Made by a program: the position numbers and the translations under genes
Source of the DNA: Campylobacteraceae bacterium
GTDB taxonomy: Bacteria; Campylobacterota; Campylobacteria; Campylobacterales; Sulfurovaceae
Length of the DNA: 64,000 nucleotides
Direction of reading: 5' to 3'
Assembly (NCBI GenBank): GCA_027014605.1
Contig: JALWDJ010000071.1
Coordinates: 1-64,000, forward strand
Shown here: in pieces, positions 46,385 through 55,587 of the stretch
Position numbering within the stretch: the first letter of the stretch is position 1
Layout of the letters: each line of letters starts with the position of its first letter
Notes under the pieces: model-generated
Seen by the model: only the letters and a program-made list of their open reading frames with translations
What the model was told of the DNA's origin: nothing
Database searches by the model: none

Positions 46385-47371
46385 CTATTTATAAAAATGT
46401 GCCATCTTAAACTTATCTCCCATAATAGTTGGTGCTATCAGTGTTTTTATCTTATCTGCCTCTCTTAGATAATTAGCTTGTGTAGTCTGTGAAGCAAACT
46501 GCTCCAATATATCAATAAGTCCAAATCTAATTAAGGCTCTTGCTTGTGTCTCATAACTATCTAGTTTAAAGTCATTACCTAGAAAAGAGTCTATTAGGTG
46601 GTTAAAGTTTACATCATAGGTTATATCTGCCTTTTGATATACATCTCTTAACTCTAACTCCTCATCAAATAGGGGAAAAGTCTTATGCTTTTGATATACT
46701 CTAATAGAAAAATCATTTCTTACTAACCTCTCTCCATAATCAAAAGTTACAAAATCAAGACTATTAACCCCTTTTGCCATATTTTTAGCAAACTCCTCAT
46801 AACCTATAGAAACTTCACCCTTTACCTGTCTATATTTTGATGCAAAATCTAATATTTTTTTATCTGCTTCTCTCCACTCTATCTTATGACTTTTTACAAA
46901 TGCCATCTGCTCATCTTTAATAAGTTCACAAGGAAAAGCATCAAATATCTCATTTGCTACAAAAAAAGCATACTCTGCTATAACCTCATCTACACTACTA
47001 AAGTGTCTTATTTTAATATCATCTCCAAATCTTTGTTTAATATATTTTAACTGCTCCTCTCTAACCTCTTTTTGTCTCTCTACAATTCCAAATTTAAGAC
47101 TCTTTACTAAAGAACTATCTATTGTATATAACCACTGTATCATATCAGAAATTAGATAACCTTGATGAGCTCCAATCTCAATAAGCCACCCATCTCTCTT
47201 AAAACTATCCTTTTCTATTAAACTATAAAAGTAGTTTGCAATACTTGCTCCAAAAAATGAACTTGTACTAACTGCTGTATAGAAATCTCCTTCTTTTCCA
47301 ATAGCCTTAAAGTTCTTATAATAGCCATTCTCTCCATATAACCACTCATTTATATATCTACTAAATCTCAT
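46385..47371 (-). CDS. MidA/NDUFAF7-type SAM-dependent methyltransferase
   Basis: A 328-residue protein of the DUF185 methyltransferase family. The N-terminal FSRYINEWLYGENGYY and GDFYTAVSTSSFFGASIANY (30-49) match the family; the SAM loop is LIEIGAHQGYLISDM near 63-77, and FFVANEIFDAFPCE near 133 follows. The eukaryotic relative methylates an arginine of complex I; the bacterial substrate is not settled. Monocistronic, divergent from the beta-propeller-like gene. Confidence 0.85.
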   Translation of the reverse strand: MRFSRYINEWLYGENGYYKNFKAIGKEGDFYTAVSTSSFFGASIANYFYSLIEKDSFKRDGWLIEIGAHQGYLISDMIQWLYTIDSSLVKSLKFGIVERQKEVREEQLKYIKQRFGDDIKIRHFSSVDEVIAEYAFFVANEIFDAFPCELIKDEQMAFVKSHKIEWREADKKILDFASKYRQVKGEVSIGYEEFAKNMAKGVNSLDFVTFDYGERLVRNDFSIRVYQKHKTFPLFDEELELRDVYQKADITYDVNFNHLIDSFLGNDFKLDSYETQARALIRFGLIDILEQFASQTTQANYLREADKIKTLIAPTIMGDKFKMAHFYK

Positions 47372-47415
47372 TAAATCCCTTTTTAAATTTAAAAGAATTT
47401 TATCATAATTTGATT

Positions 47416-47434
47416 GATAATGATGATTATTTAG
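47416..47434. promoter_or_regulatory. Possible Fur-box-like site
   Basis: GATAATGATGATTATTTAG matches 14 of 19 positions of the classical Fur consensus. It lies between the divergent MidA-type and propeller genes. AT-rich sequence makes chance matches likely. Confidence 0.25.
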
Positions 47435-47556
47435 AATTTTAAAATTACATAAGTAACATAACTCTTATATTATAACAATTAATTATAAAATATCTTACAA
47501 ATCATCTAAAAAATAAATCATATATTGTATAATGGAATTAAAAAATAGGAAACGAT

Positions 47557-48744
47557 ATGATAAAAACTTATGGTAAAATAATTTTAGCTTCAATACTACT
47601 CACTCCCATCTTATATGCTAAAGATAGCACAAAAAAGATAGTTAAACCTGCTTTTAAAACTATTTGGCAAAAGACTTATGGTGGAAGTGATGATGATATT
47701 GCTAATGGTGTTATAATGTTAGAGAATGGTGATAGTGCAATTATTGGTATGTGTAAATCAGCAGGAGCTATTAGAGGTGATATATGTGTAACTCGTATCA
47801 ATAGCAATGGTGATACTAAATGGCGTAAACTAATTAAGGGTAAAAAAGAGGATAGAGGGGTAGCTATTAGTAGAGCTAAAGATGGCAATCTCTTAATTTT
47901 AGGTAGTGGAAAATCTTTTAATGATAATGGTGATAGAGATTTATATGTAGCAAAGATGTCGCTTAATGGAAAACTGTTATGGCATAGAACATTTGGAGGA
48001 GATAGAGATGAGTTTGCTGGAGGTATCGCTGGAACTAATGATGGTGGTGTTTTAGTTGTAGGAGATAGTGAGTCCTTCTCTAAAAGAGGATATAAAGATA
48101 TATTAATAATTCGTCTCGATAAAAATGGTAAAACAGTCTCTGAGAAGAGAATTGGAGGTAAAAGAGGAGAGGAGGCAAAAGCTTTAACTCGTACTGCTGA
48201 TGGTAACTTTATGATGGTAGGCTCAAGAGAGGTAAAACGCTCTGGTGATGCTGATTTCTTCTTATTAAAATTAGACCAAAATGGAAAAAAGATATGGGCT
48301 AGAACTTTTGGTGGAGATGATTATGATGTATTAAATGGGGTAGCACCTACTCCTAATGGAGGAATTGTAGCTACTGGTGCAACTCGTTCATTTGGAAGTA
48401 AACAGAGTGATTTATCTGTTATGTATTTCAATAAAAATGGAAAACTTATATGGCATAAGATTTATGGGTATGATTATGAAGATAGAGGAAATGCAATTAC
48501 TATGACAAAAGATGGTGGATATATGATTGCAGGTACTACAAACTCTATAGGAAAAGGTGAGTATGATACATACATTATTGCACTAAATAGTAAAGGTTCT
48601 CTAATCTGGTCAAAACTTTATGGTGGACGAGAGAATGATATAGCTCATGGGATTACAAGAACAACTGATGGAGGAGTTATAGTAGTTGGGCAGAGTGATA
48701 GCTTTACAAGAAGCAAAGATTTCTATATGATAAAATTAAGGTAA
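47557..48744 (+). CDS. Exported repeat protein, probable beta-propeller
   Basis: A 395-residue protein with a signal peptide ending LYAK. About seven repeats of near 50 residues each follow the pattern W-x-K-x-x-GG-x-x-x-D, then a DGG(F/Y)-x-x-x-G strand, then D-x-(Y/F)-x-x-(K/R)-(L/I)-(D/N)-x-x-G; examples are WQKTYGGSDDDIANGV, TKDGGYMIAGTTNSIGKGEYD and WSKLYGGRENDIAHGI. This suggests a secreted or periplasmic beta-propeller of the delta-60-like group. ATG follows ATAGGAAA. The small exported protein 62 bases downstream may be cotranscribed. Function unknown. Confidence 0.75.
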   Translation: MIKTYGKIILASILLTPILYAKDSTKKIVKPAFKTIWQKTYGGSDDDIANGVIMLENGDSAIIGMCKSAGAIRGDICVTRINSNGDTKWRKLIKGKKEDRGVAISRAKDGNLLILGSGKSFNDNGDRDLYVAKMSLNGKLLWHRTFGGDRDEFAGGIAGTNDGGVLVVGDSESFSKRGYKDILIIRLDKNGKTVSEKRIGGKRGEEAKALTRTADGNFMMVGSREVKRSGDADFFLLKLDQNGKKIWARTFGGDDYDVLNGVAPTPNGGIVATGATRSFGSKQSDLSVMYFNKNGKLIWHKIYGYDYEDRGNAITMTKDGGYMIAGTTNSIGKGEYDTYIIALNSKGSLIWSKLYGGRENDIAHGITRTTDGGVIVVGQSDSFTRSKDFYMIKLR

Positions 48745-48806
48745 ATTATTGCTAAAAGTTATATAAAAGATGATATAATTTCTTATAAAAAACTATAAGG
48801 AATAAA

Positions 48807-49040
48807 ATGAAAAATTCAATTAAAATACTACTCGTTGCTATATTATTAATACCAACTTCAAATCTTTTAGCAAAAGATGACTCTAAAAAGATAACAATAG
48901 AGGAGATGGAGATACATCTAGCAACCTTAGGTGCAGAGATTGCAAAAGAAAAAGTTAAAATTTACGAGAAAGAGGCACTACTAAATGAGATGAAACTTGA
49001 TTTAATTAAAAAGAAAAAAAAGAGAGATTCAAAAAGATAG
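48807..49040 (+). CDS. Small exported coiled-coil protein, 77 residues
   Basis: A signal peptide (about 1-22, ending LLAK) precedes a Lys/Glu-rich helix: EEMEIHLATLGAEIAKEKVKI and the tail LIKKKKKRDSKR. It probably forms a short periplasmic coiled coil. The mature start KDDSKK resembles the KDSTKK start of the upstream propeller protein, suggesting shared processing or common origin. AAGGAAT precedes the ATG. Family not recognised. Confidence 0.65.
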   Translation: MKNSIKILLVAILLIPTSNLLAKDDSKKITIEEMEIHLATLGAEIAKEKVKIYEKEALLNEMKLDLIKKKKKRDSKR

Positions 49041-49067
49041 ACCTAATTAATTAGGTCTTCTTTTTTT
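49040..49067. terminator. Bidirectional terminator between convergent genes
   Basis: An 18-base perfect palindrome (arms GACCTAATT and AATTAGGTC) is followed on the plus strand by TTC and seven T. The complementary strand also has a T-rich tract. It separates the small exported protein gene from the SCP2-like gene. Confidence 0.85.
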
Positions 49068-49464
49068 AAGATATTTTAGACATTAATTCAAAACTTTTAA
49101 CAAAAGGCTCTGCCATAGATGGATTTTTAATCATTGCCTTAAAGTCACCTTTTACAAATTTTAATTTTCCTGTAGCTACAGCAATTCCCATTGAAACCAT
49201 AGTTAAAGGTTTCTTACTCCATTTCTCCCAATCTTTCCGAGATGCTCTCATATCCCAATCAGCTACCTCATCATTATAAAGTCCAGCTGATACAGCCTTA
49301 CCATCTTTTACTACAAATACACATAATGGTTTCTCATCTTCTTTAAAACCACATGCTATAGTTGAATTAAAATTAATTTCAGCAAGTTTATCTGAAACCT
49401 CAGGAGTTTTATTCCATAGCTCTTTTAGTTCATTTATCCATTGCTCTGAAAATAGTTCTATCAA
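49066..49464 (-). CDS. SCP2 sterol-carrier-fold protein
   Basis: A 132-residue soluble protein with the SCP2 layout: an opening helix, strands STIACGF and PLCVFVVKDGKAVSAGL, the ADWDMRASRKDWEKW segment near 68-82 typical of the family, then AVATGKLKFVKGDFKAMIKNP. SCP2 domains bind lipids or other hydrophobic ligands. Monocistronic. Ligand unknown. Confidence 0.8.
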   Translation of the reverse strand: MIELFSEQWINELKELWNKTPEVSDKLAEINFNSTIACGFKEDEKPLCVFVVKDGKAVSAGLYNDEVADWDMRASRKDWEKWSKKPLTMVSMGIAVATGKLKFVKGDFKAMIKNPSMAEPFVKSFELMSKIS

Positions 49465-49607
49465 TTCTTTCCCTTTTTATTATTTAAAATTATCAGAAAT
49501 ATAATCTGAGATTAAATTTTACTTTATATATAATTAAAAAAAGGGAAATTAACCTTAAATTATTTAAAATAATTCCTAATAAGTTTCAAAACTATACTAT
49601 CAAATAT

Positions 49608-50255
49608 CTATATCTCATTTAATTTTTGATTTTTAAGTAAATATCTTTTATCACAAAATTTAGCCATATTCTCATCATGAGTAACCCAAACTAAACTAGC
49701 ATCATTATTTTTAATATAGTCTAAAAGAACTTCCATAACAAGATATGATGTCTCTTTATCAAGATTTCCTGTTGGCTCATCTGCAAATATAATTTTTGGC
49801 TTTTTACTTAAAACTCTAGCAATAGAGACTCTCTGCTGTTGTCCACCAGATAAATCACCTATCTTTTGATACATATTATCTGATATTTCCAATTTTTCAA
49901 TAAGAGAGTTATCTATATTAGTATCTGCTAACATTGTAGCAATCTCTAAATTTTCTAAAGCTGTCATACCTTTAAATAGATAATGTGTTTGAAATATAAT
50001 CCCTAAATCATATCTTCTAATATGTTCAATTTCATTTTCATCTAATGAATATATATCTCTATCAAATAGTTTAATATAACCACTATTTGGTTTTATAAAT
50101 GTTGAAAAGATATGAAGTAGTGTTGATTTTCCTAAACCACTTCTACCAAGTATAGCTTTAGATTCATGAACTTTTAATTCAAAATCTATATTTGCAAATA
50201 GTGGATAGTCAAATCCATGTGATATATTAGAAGCTTGTAGTATAGAGGTGGACAT
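49608..50255 (-). CDS. ABC transporter ATP-binding protein, LolD-like
   Basis: A 215-residue ATPase. Walker A is GRSGLGKST near 37-45, the Q-loop lies in LGIIFQTHYLFKGMTALEN, the signature is LSGGQQQRVSIAR near 135, and Walker B is IIFADEPTGNLD, with switch His in VWVTHDE. The TGNLD and FKGMTALEN features fit the LolD/MacB group (lipoprotein release or efflux). No permease gene adjoins it. It lies 63 bases downstream of tsf on the same strand. Confidence 0.85.
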   Translation of the reverse strand: MSTSILQASNISHGFDYPLFANIDFELKVHESKAILGRSGLGKSTLLHIFSTFIKPNSGYIKLFDRDIYSLDENEIEHIRRYDLGIIFQTHYLFKGMTALENLEIATMLADTNIDNSLIEKLEISDNMYQKIGDLSGGQQQRVSIARVLSKKPKIIFADEPTGNLDKETSYLVMEVLLDYIKNNDASLVWVTHDENMAKFCDKRYLLKNQKLNEI

Positions 50256-50318
50256 GATGATTATATCCTTTAAAATAATTTCAATTAGAGAATAGATTAA
50301 ATATCTACTCTCAATATA

Positions 50319-51374
50319 TTAAGCCATTTGCTTTGCAACTTCAGCAGCAAAATCTTCCTCTTTAACCTCTATACCTTCACCAACTTCAAGTCTAATAAAG
50401 TCTGTGATTTCAGCTTTTCCTTTAGAAATTTTTTTAAAATACTCTCCAACACTCATACTATCATCCATTACATATTTTTGGTCAAGTAAAGCTAACTCTT
50501 GGTCAAGTAGAGTATTGTCAGAGATATATCTTCCTAACTTACCAGGTAAAATTCTATCCCAAATCTTTTCAGGTTTACCCTCAGCTTTAAGCTCTGCTCT
50601 AATTTTCTCTTTTGCTTTCTCAATTACTTCATCAGTTAACTGCTGTCTACTCACAAACTCTGGTATATTTTTAAGAGTCTTTCCAAGTCTTGCTAACTCT
50701 TCATTCTCTTTTTTTATTTTTTCTATTCTACCATTTGTTTCATCTTCTACAAATTTAGCATCAAAATCTTTATAAGATAAAGTAGATGGACTCATAGCAG
50801 CTGCATGCATTGCAATATTTTTAAGCTCGGCTTTTACTTTATTAGCAGTAGCTTCATCTTCACATTTTGCACCAAGTAGTACACCTACTCTATTATTTGC
50901 ATGCAGATATCCATTTATCGCAAATGTTTTATCATCAGAACTTATTATTCCTGCCCTTCTTACTACAAGATTTTCACCAATAGTTGCAATTTGTAAAGAT
51001 AGATACTCGCTAAAGGGTTGTCCATTAATCTCTGAAGAGTTAATCTCTTTAGCACTACCTAAATTGTTATTGTAAGCATGTTCTGTAATTGTATTAACAA
51101 CATTTTTAAAAACATCATTTTGAGCAACAAAATCTGTCTGAGAATTAACCTCAATAATAACAGCTTTATTATCTCCAACTTTAATAGAGATAACACCCTC
51201 AGCAGCTACTTTACTAGCTTTTTTAGCAGCAGCCCCTAAACCTTTTTCTCTAAGCCATGCAATAGCCTTATCAAAATCTCCATCTGACTCTTTTAATGCC
51301 TTCTTACAATCCATCATACCAGCATTTGTAGTCTCTCTTAATTTTTTAATATCTTTTGGTCCAAACTTTGCCAT
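50319..51374 (-). CDS. tsf: Elongation factor Ts
   Basis: A 351-residue guanine-nucleotide exchange factor for EF-Tu. The UBA-like N-terminus reads LRETTNAGMMDCKKALKES (11-29), and the TDFVAQN motif lies near 80. The length is typical for Campylobacterota, longer than in E. coli. It follows rpsB by 3 bases, the usual rpsB-tsf operon. Confidence 0.97.
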   Translation of the reverse strand: MAKFGPKDIKKLRETTNAGMMDCKKALKESDGDFDKAIAWLREKGLGAAAKKASKVAAEGVISIKVGDNKAVIIEVNSQTDFVAQNDVFKNVVNTITEHAYNNNLGSAKEINSSEINGQPFSEYLSLQIATIGENLVVRRAGIISSDDKTFAINGYLHANNRVGVLLGAKCEDEATANKVKAELKNIAMHAAAMSPSTLSYKDFDAKFVEDETNGRIEKIKKENEELARLGKTLKNIPEFVSRQQLTDEVIEKAKEKIRAELKAEGKPEKIWDRILPGKLGRYISDNTLLDQELALLDQKYVMDDSMSVGEYFKKISKGKAEITDFIRLEVGEGIEVKEEDFAAEVAKQMA

Positions 51375-51377
51375 TGA

Positions 51378-52223
51378 TTATGCCTTTACCTCTTCTGTTT
51401 TTTTCTCTTCTTCTTTTCTACCCTCTTCTACAGCTTCAGCAACAACCTCTTTAACCTCTTTGGTTATCTCTGCTTCCATCATTTTTTTTGCAAATTCACT
51501 ATCAGCAGATGGTGCTTGTTCAACATCTTTACCTTCAGCTTCAGCTAATTCAGCTTGTCCTTCAATAATTGCTTCTGCCATCTCTTTACAAAATAGATTA
51601 ATTGAACGAATAGCATCATCATTTCCAGGAATTGGATAATCAACTAAATCAGGGTCACAGTTTGTATCTAATGGTGCAATAACTTTCATACCCATTCTTC
51701 GAGCCTCTTTTACTGCAATATGCTCTTTTACTGCATCTACTACAAACATCATATCTGGTAACTTTTTCATATATCTAAAACCCTCAAGATATGAACTAAG
51801 CTTCTCTTTTTTTCTTATTAACATTAAAGCCTCTTTTTTTGTTAAAAGCTCTAATTGTCCATTCTCCTCCATCTGCTCAATAATTTCAAGTTTTCTAATA
51901 GATTTTTTCATTGTTGGATAGTTTGTTAACATCCCACCCAACCATCTAGTAGATACATAAGGCATACCACATCTCTCAGCATGTTCTTTAACAGCATTTC
52001 TAGCCTGTTTTTTAGTTCCAACAAAAATTATTGTTTGACCCTCAGCAGCTGCATCTTTTACAACATTATATGTATATTTAAAATATCGTAGAGTCTTTTG
52101 TAAATCTATAATATATATATTTTTTCTCTCACCAAAAATAAACTTTTTCATTTTTGGATTCCATCTTCTCGTTTGGTGACCAAAGTGTACTCCACACTCT
52201 AGTAAATCTTTCATCGTTACCAT
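51378..52223 (-). CDS. rpsB: Ribosomal protein S2
   Basis: A 281-residue small-subunit protein beginning [26 protein letters not shown] 52223 is chosen because AAGGAGC lies 6 bases upstream; an open frame continues 29 codons further, but that part is not S2-like. The central part ([27 protein letters not shown]) is standard. The last 45 residues are a Glu/Lys/Ala-rich acidic tail, longer than in E. coli S2. Followed by tsf after 3 bases. Confidence 0.97.
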   Translation of the reverse strand: MVTMKDLLECGVHFGHQTRRWNPKMKKFIFGERKNIYIIDLQKTLRYFKYTYNVVKDAAAEGQTIIFVGTKKQARNAVKEHAERCGMPYVSTRWLGGMLTNYPTMKKSIRKLEIIEQMEENGQLELLTKKEALMLIRKKEKLSSYLEGFRYMKKLPDMMFVVDAVKEHIAVKEARRMGMKVIAPLDTNCDPDLVDYPIPGNDDAIRSINLFCKEMAEAIIEGQAELAEAEGKDVEQAPSADSEFAKKMMEAEITKEVKEVVAEAVEEGRKEEEKKTEEVKA

Positions 52224-52398
52224 TCTTGCTCCTTGCAAATAATTCAATTTTTTTATAGAGATTTCTCTTTTAGGTTTTGCCTCTGTAGCCTTCAACACTA
52301 AACAGTGCAACCATTCAAGGAATAACTACATGAGAATTTATCTTAAAATAGACGCGAAAGTCTATCTAAATAGCACTTAAGATAAAGATAAATCGGTG

Positions 52399-52410
52399 TA
52401 TAATTTGACT
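52399..52410 (+). promoter_or_regulatory. -10 box abutting the PLP enzyme start
   Basis: TATAAT at 52399-52404 is followed after 6 bases by ATG 52411. Transcription would start at about the A of ATG, implying a leaderless message. No ribosome binding site is visible. Confidence 0.5.
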
Positions 52411-53310
52411 ATGAATATAGACAAATATAGCATATGTAACTCACCAATTGAAGAAAGATTTTTTCAAAATCAGAAAATATATATAAAACGAGATGACCTT
52501 CTTAATTCTAAATTTTCAGGTAATAAAGCTAGAAAATTTTACTATTTTATACTAAAAGAGTTTCCAGATATTAAAAAAGTTATCTCATATGGTTCAAATC
52601 AATCTAATGCAATGTACTCTCTATCTGTCTTAGCAAAGGCTAAAGGGTGGAAGTTTGAATACTATACTGACCATCTCTCATCATATTTAAAAGAAAATCC
52701 AATTGGAAACTATAAATATGCCATAGAGAATGGTATGAGAATAATTATAGGAAAAGGAAAACCAAAAAGAGAGAAGCTAGAGAATAAAGATACACTATTT
52801 ATTGAAGAGGGAGGAAGAGAAAAAAATGCAAGGGTTGGAATTAAAATATTAGCTCAAGAGATAAAATTGTGGCAACAGGCACAAGGAATAAAAAATTTAA
52901 ACATATTTTTACCATCAGGTACAGGTACTACAGCACTATTTTTACAAAAATCACTATTTGAATTTGATAGTAGATTTCAAGCAAAAGTATATACCGTCCC
53001 ATGCGTTGGTGATAGTCTATATTTAAAGTTACAATTTGTAATGCTAGATAATAATTTATTAAAATATCCAACAGTAATTAACCCAAAAAAGAAGTATCAA
53101 TTTGGAAAACTATATAAAGAGGCTTATGATATTTGGAAAAGATTAAAATATGAAATGGGAATTGAATTTGATATGCTATATGACCCAATAGGATGGTTGA
53201 CACTAATAGAAAATTCTAAAATTTTAAAAAAACCTACTCTATATATTCATCAAGGTGGATTAATTGGAAATGAAAGTATGCTAGAGAGATATAAACGAAA
53301 ATATAGTTAA
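52411..53310 (+). CDS. PLP-dependent ACC deaminase / D-cysteine desulfhydrase family enzyme
   Basis: A 299-residue fold-type II PLP enzyme. KRDDLLNSKFSGNKARKF near 27-44 contains the PLP lysine in GNKARK, ISYGSNQSNAMYSLS near 62 binds the cofactor phosphate/substrate, and LPSGTGTTALFL near 167 is the phosphate loop. The family covers 1-aminocyclopropane-1-carboxylate deaminase and D-cysteine desulfhydrase; specificity cannot be read. The start is ATG 52411; a GTG 15 bases upstream overlaps the -10 box and is unlikely. Monocistronic. Confidence 0.8.
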   Translation: MNIDKYSICNSPIEERFFQNQKIYIKRDDLLNSKFSGNKARKFYYFILKEFPDIKKVISYGSNQSNAMYSLSVLAKAKGWKFEYYTDHLSSYLKENPIGNYKYAIENGMRIIIGKGKPKREKLENKDTLFIEEGGREKNARVGIKILAQEIKLWQQAQGIKNLNIFLPSGTGTTALFLQKSLFEFDSRFQAKVYTVPCVGDSLYLKLQFVMLDNNLLKYPTVINPKKKYQFGKLYKEAYDIWKRLKYEMGIEFDMLYDPIGWLTLIENSKILKKPTLYIHQGGLIGNESMLERYKRKYS

Positions 53311-53401
53311 AATTTAACAAATTTAAATATTTTTAAATAAATAAGCTTACTTTTAACTTTTTTTTAATAAAATACATTAATAATATATAAAGGATTTTAT
53401 C

Positions 53402-53965
53402 ATGATATATAGACCAATTGCTATTGATGAAGAGATAAAATTTAGCAAAAAAAAGTTTATAGTAAGTAAAACAGATTTAAAAGGTAATATTATTTTTGTT
53501 AATAAAAATTTTTGTGATATATCAGGCTATAGAGAAGAGGAACTTATTGGTGCACCACACAATATAGTAAGACACCCTGATATGCCAAGAGCTATATTTT
53601 ATCTAGTATGGAAAGCTCTTCTGTCTGGAAGAGCAATATCTGGAGTTATAAAAAATTTAGCTAAAAGTGGTAAATATTATTGGGTTATAGCTGATTTGGA
53701 ACCCAAATTTGATAAAAATGGAAATATTATATCCTTAACAGCATTTAGAAGAGCAGCTCCTCAAGATGTAATAGATACAACAGAAGAGTTATATGAAGTA
53801 ATGTTAAATATAGAAAAAAAACATGGAATGGAAAAATCTTTAGCATATCTTGAAGGTTTTTTGGAGGAACATAATATGACTTATGATGCATTCATTATAG
53901 AATTAATAAAACCTAAAGGGATTATTGCTAAACTTCTTAGTGCTTTTAAGAAGTTGTTTGGATAG
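53402..53965 (+). CDS. Aer-like PAS domain protein
   Basis: A 187-residue cytosolic sensor with one PAS domain (about 20-120): IVSKTDLKGNIIFVNKNF, DISGYREEELIGAPHNIVRHPDMP and YYWVIADLEPKFDKNGNI. The NIVRHPDMP block matches the FAD-binding PAS of Aer and recurs in the hybrid kinase at 10-13 kb. A helical tail (125-187) without kinase, GGDEF or MCP domain follows, so the output must be another protein. ATG after AAAGGA. Monocistronic. Confidence 0.82.
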   Translation: MIYRPIAIDEEIKFSKKKFIVSKTDLKGNIIFVNKNFCDISGYREEELIGAPHNIVRHPDMPRAIFYLVWKALLSGRAISGVIKNLAKSGKYYWVIADLEPKFDKNGNIISLTAFRRAAPQDVIDTTEELYEVMLNIEKKHGMEKSLAYLEGFLEEHNMTYDAFIIELIKPKGIIAKLLSAFKKLFG

Positions 53966-53980
53966 ATTAAATAAATATAT

Positions 53981-55018
53981 CTATCTAAATACTCTACTAC
54001 AATCCTTTTCTATAGCCTCTGGTATAGTAGCAATAGTCATAAATTCTTCCATCTTTAAATTAGGATACATTACAGATATATAATATTTAGGGTCTAATAT
54101 CACTGCTTTATTATTCTCTATTAAAACAGGATATGGTAATAATCCAGCATTTTTTAATCCAATTTTTTTAGGAAATTTTTTTGTTCTTTTTGATAACTTT
54201 ACTCCAACTATTGTTGAATCCTTATCTAAATTTAAAACAAATGCAACTCGTTTATTATTTTTAACTTTTTCTAATAAATCAGTTCCATTTCCAATCTCTA
54301 TCATATCCTTATAGTGTGGCATTCCTTCCATAAATTGATATTTTGGTAATCCTTGAAATTTAAATCTATCTAATGAGTCTCTCAGTCCATTAAACTCTTT
54401 TGTTATTTTATTTAAAAGTTTTTCTGAGTTCTTTTTATCAAAATCATCTTGTAAAAAAGCTTTTGTAATATATAATGGATTTGTAATTGCAAAAATTTTA
54501 TCTTTTTTATCTATAAGAAGTCTTAGAGTTCCAGCAAAACCTCTACCATTTTTACTAGCCATTTTCTTTAGAGTATCATCTGTAAATACAATAGATACTA
54601 AACTTCTTCTCTTATTAATATGATAAACTTTTACAATCTTAAATCCTGCCTTAATCAATTTTGCTTTAGCATCTTTTGTCTTAATTAAATCACCTATTAA
54701 ATTGACAGATACTCTACCATGATTAATATATCCTACTTTAGTAGAGTTATTGCTCTCTTTACTCATTTTAGCAATTTTATCTTTTAATGGAATATAGTTT
54801 GGAGGATATCTTTTTGAAAATTTAATCTTACGATTTGATATATCCATATTACCATTTTTTACATCTAACTCAACTACCTTTGGAGATTTGACTACTTTTG
54901 GTATTATAATGTGTATATTACTAGAACTATTAATATCTCTATCTATCTCATTTGAAAATAGCATTGATGATGCTAATAATATAATACCTAATGTTAATAG
55001 ATAACTCTTTAATTTCAT
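53981..55018 (-). CDS. Exported hypothetical protein, possibly with DUF302-like segments
   Basis: A 345-residue protein with a signal peptide (about 1-23, ending FSN). Two halves each end in a similar strand-turn motif: FAGTLRLLIDKKDKIFAITNPLYI near 170 and LPYPVLIENNKAVILDPKYYISVMYP near 300, the second followed by ATIPEAIE. This recalls the lipid- or small-molecule-associated DUF302 fold, but I am not sure. No catalytic residues can be named. It is separated by about 140 bases from the LEA-like gene. Confidence 0.55.
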   Translation of the reverse strand: MKLKSYLLTLGIILLASSMLFSNEIDRDINSSSNIHIIIPKVVKSPKVVELDVKNGNMDISNRKIKFSKRYPPNYIPLKDKIAKMSKESNNSTKVGYINHGRVSVNLIGDLIKTKDAKAKLIKAGFKIVKVYHINKRRSLVSIVFTDDTLKKMASKNGRGFAGTLRLLIDKKDKIFAITNPLYITKAFLQDDFDKKNSEKLLNKITKEFNGLRDSLDRFKFQGLPKYQFMEGMPHYKDMIEIGNGTDLLEKVKNNKRVAFVLNLDKDSTIVGVKLSKRTKKFPKKIGLKNAGLLPYPVLIENNKAVILDPKYYISVMYPNLKMEEFMTIATIPEAIEKDCSRVFR

Positions 55019-55160
55019 TTGATTTCCTTAAAAATTCTTATTATAAATATAATAACATAATTTTATAGAAAATGTAATTTTTGATTATTGTGTTTTATTA
55101 TTTTAAAAGATAAAGCTACTAAAAGTGACTAGTAACCTTATTTTATCTAACTATCGTTAG

Positions 55161-55409
55161 TTAACTCTTCTTTCTATCATTAGATATATCTTTTGCAGAC
55201 TCTTTTCTATCTTTAGATATACTCTTTGTACTATCTTTATCTGAAATACTTTTTCTTACATCATTAGCATTATCAGAAATATCATTTATTGCGTCTGTAG
55301 CATTATCGGTAACATGTTTCGCAGCCTCTCTCATATCATGGAACATACTACTAAAGAAATCAGCTGATAAAAATGTTACTACTATTGAAAAAATAATAAT
55401 CTTTTTCAT
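55161..55409 (-). CDS. Exported 11-residue-repeat protein, short paralogue
   Basis: An 82-residue protein: signal peptide (1-16), then DFFSSMFHDMREAAKHV and an Asp/Lys/Ser/Asn-rich helix in 11-residue steps (NATDAINDISDNANDVRKSIS, then KDSTKSISKDRKESAKDIS). It is a clear short paralogue of the protein encoded at 55588-56334, which has the same DF-SF-MF-DM-EAA opening. The pattern is that of LEA-like amphipathic helices. Function is inferred only: periplasmic or surface stress protection, or a fibrous spacer. Confidence 0.7.
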   Translation of the reverse strand: MKKIIIFSIVVTFLSADFFSSMFHDMREAAKHVTDNATDAINDISDNANDVRKSISDKDSTKSISKDRKESAKDISNDRKKS

Positions 55410-55587
55410 TAAGAAATCCTTTATATTGATATATGATATGATAACACTAATTATTCTAAATAATACTTAAAAGATATAAGAAATAGTAATATAAATAAAT
55501 TATATTCATAGATGTAACTAAGGGTAAATATTAAAAAATTTTGACAAAGCTATAATATATAGCCTTATCTAACTAAAAATATAGAAA

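Noticed and set aside
47416-47434. Fur box as a firm regulatory call
   Set aside because: Only 14 of 19 matches in a very AT-rich region and no iron-related gene beside it; kept only as a low-confidence site.
52224-52310. N-terminal extension of ribosomal protein S2
   Set aside because: The open frame continues upstream, but AAGGAGC places the start at 52223 and the extension is not S2-like.
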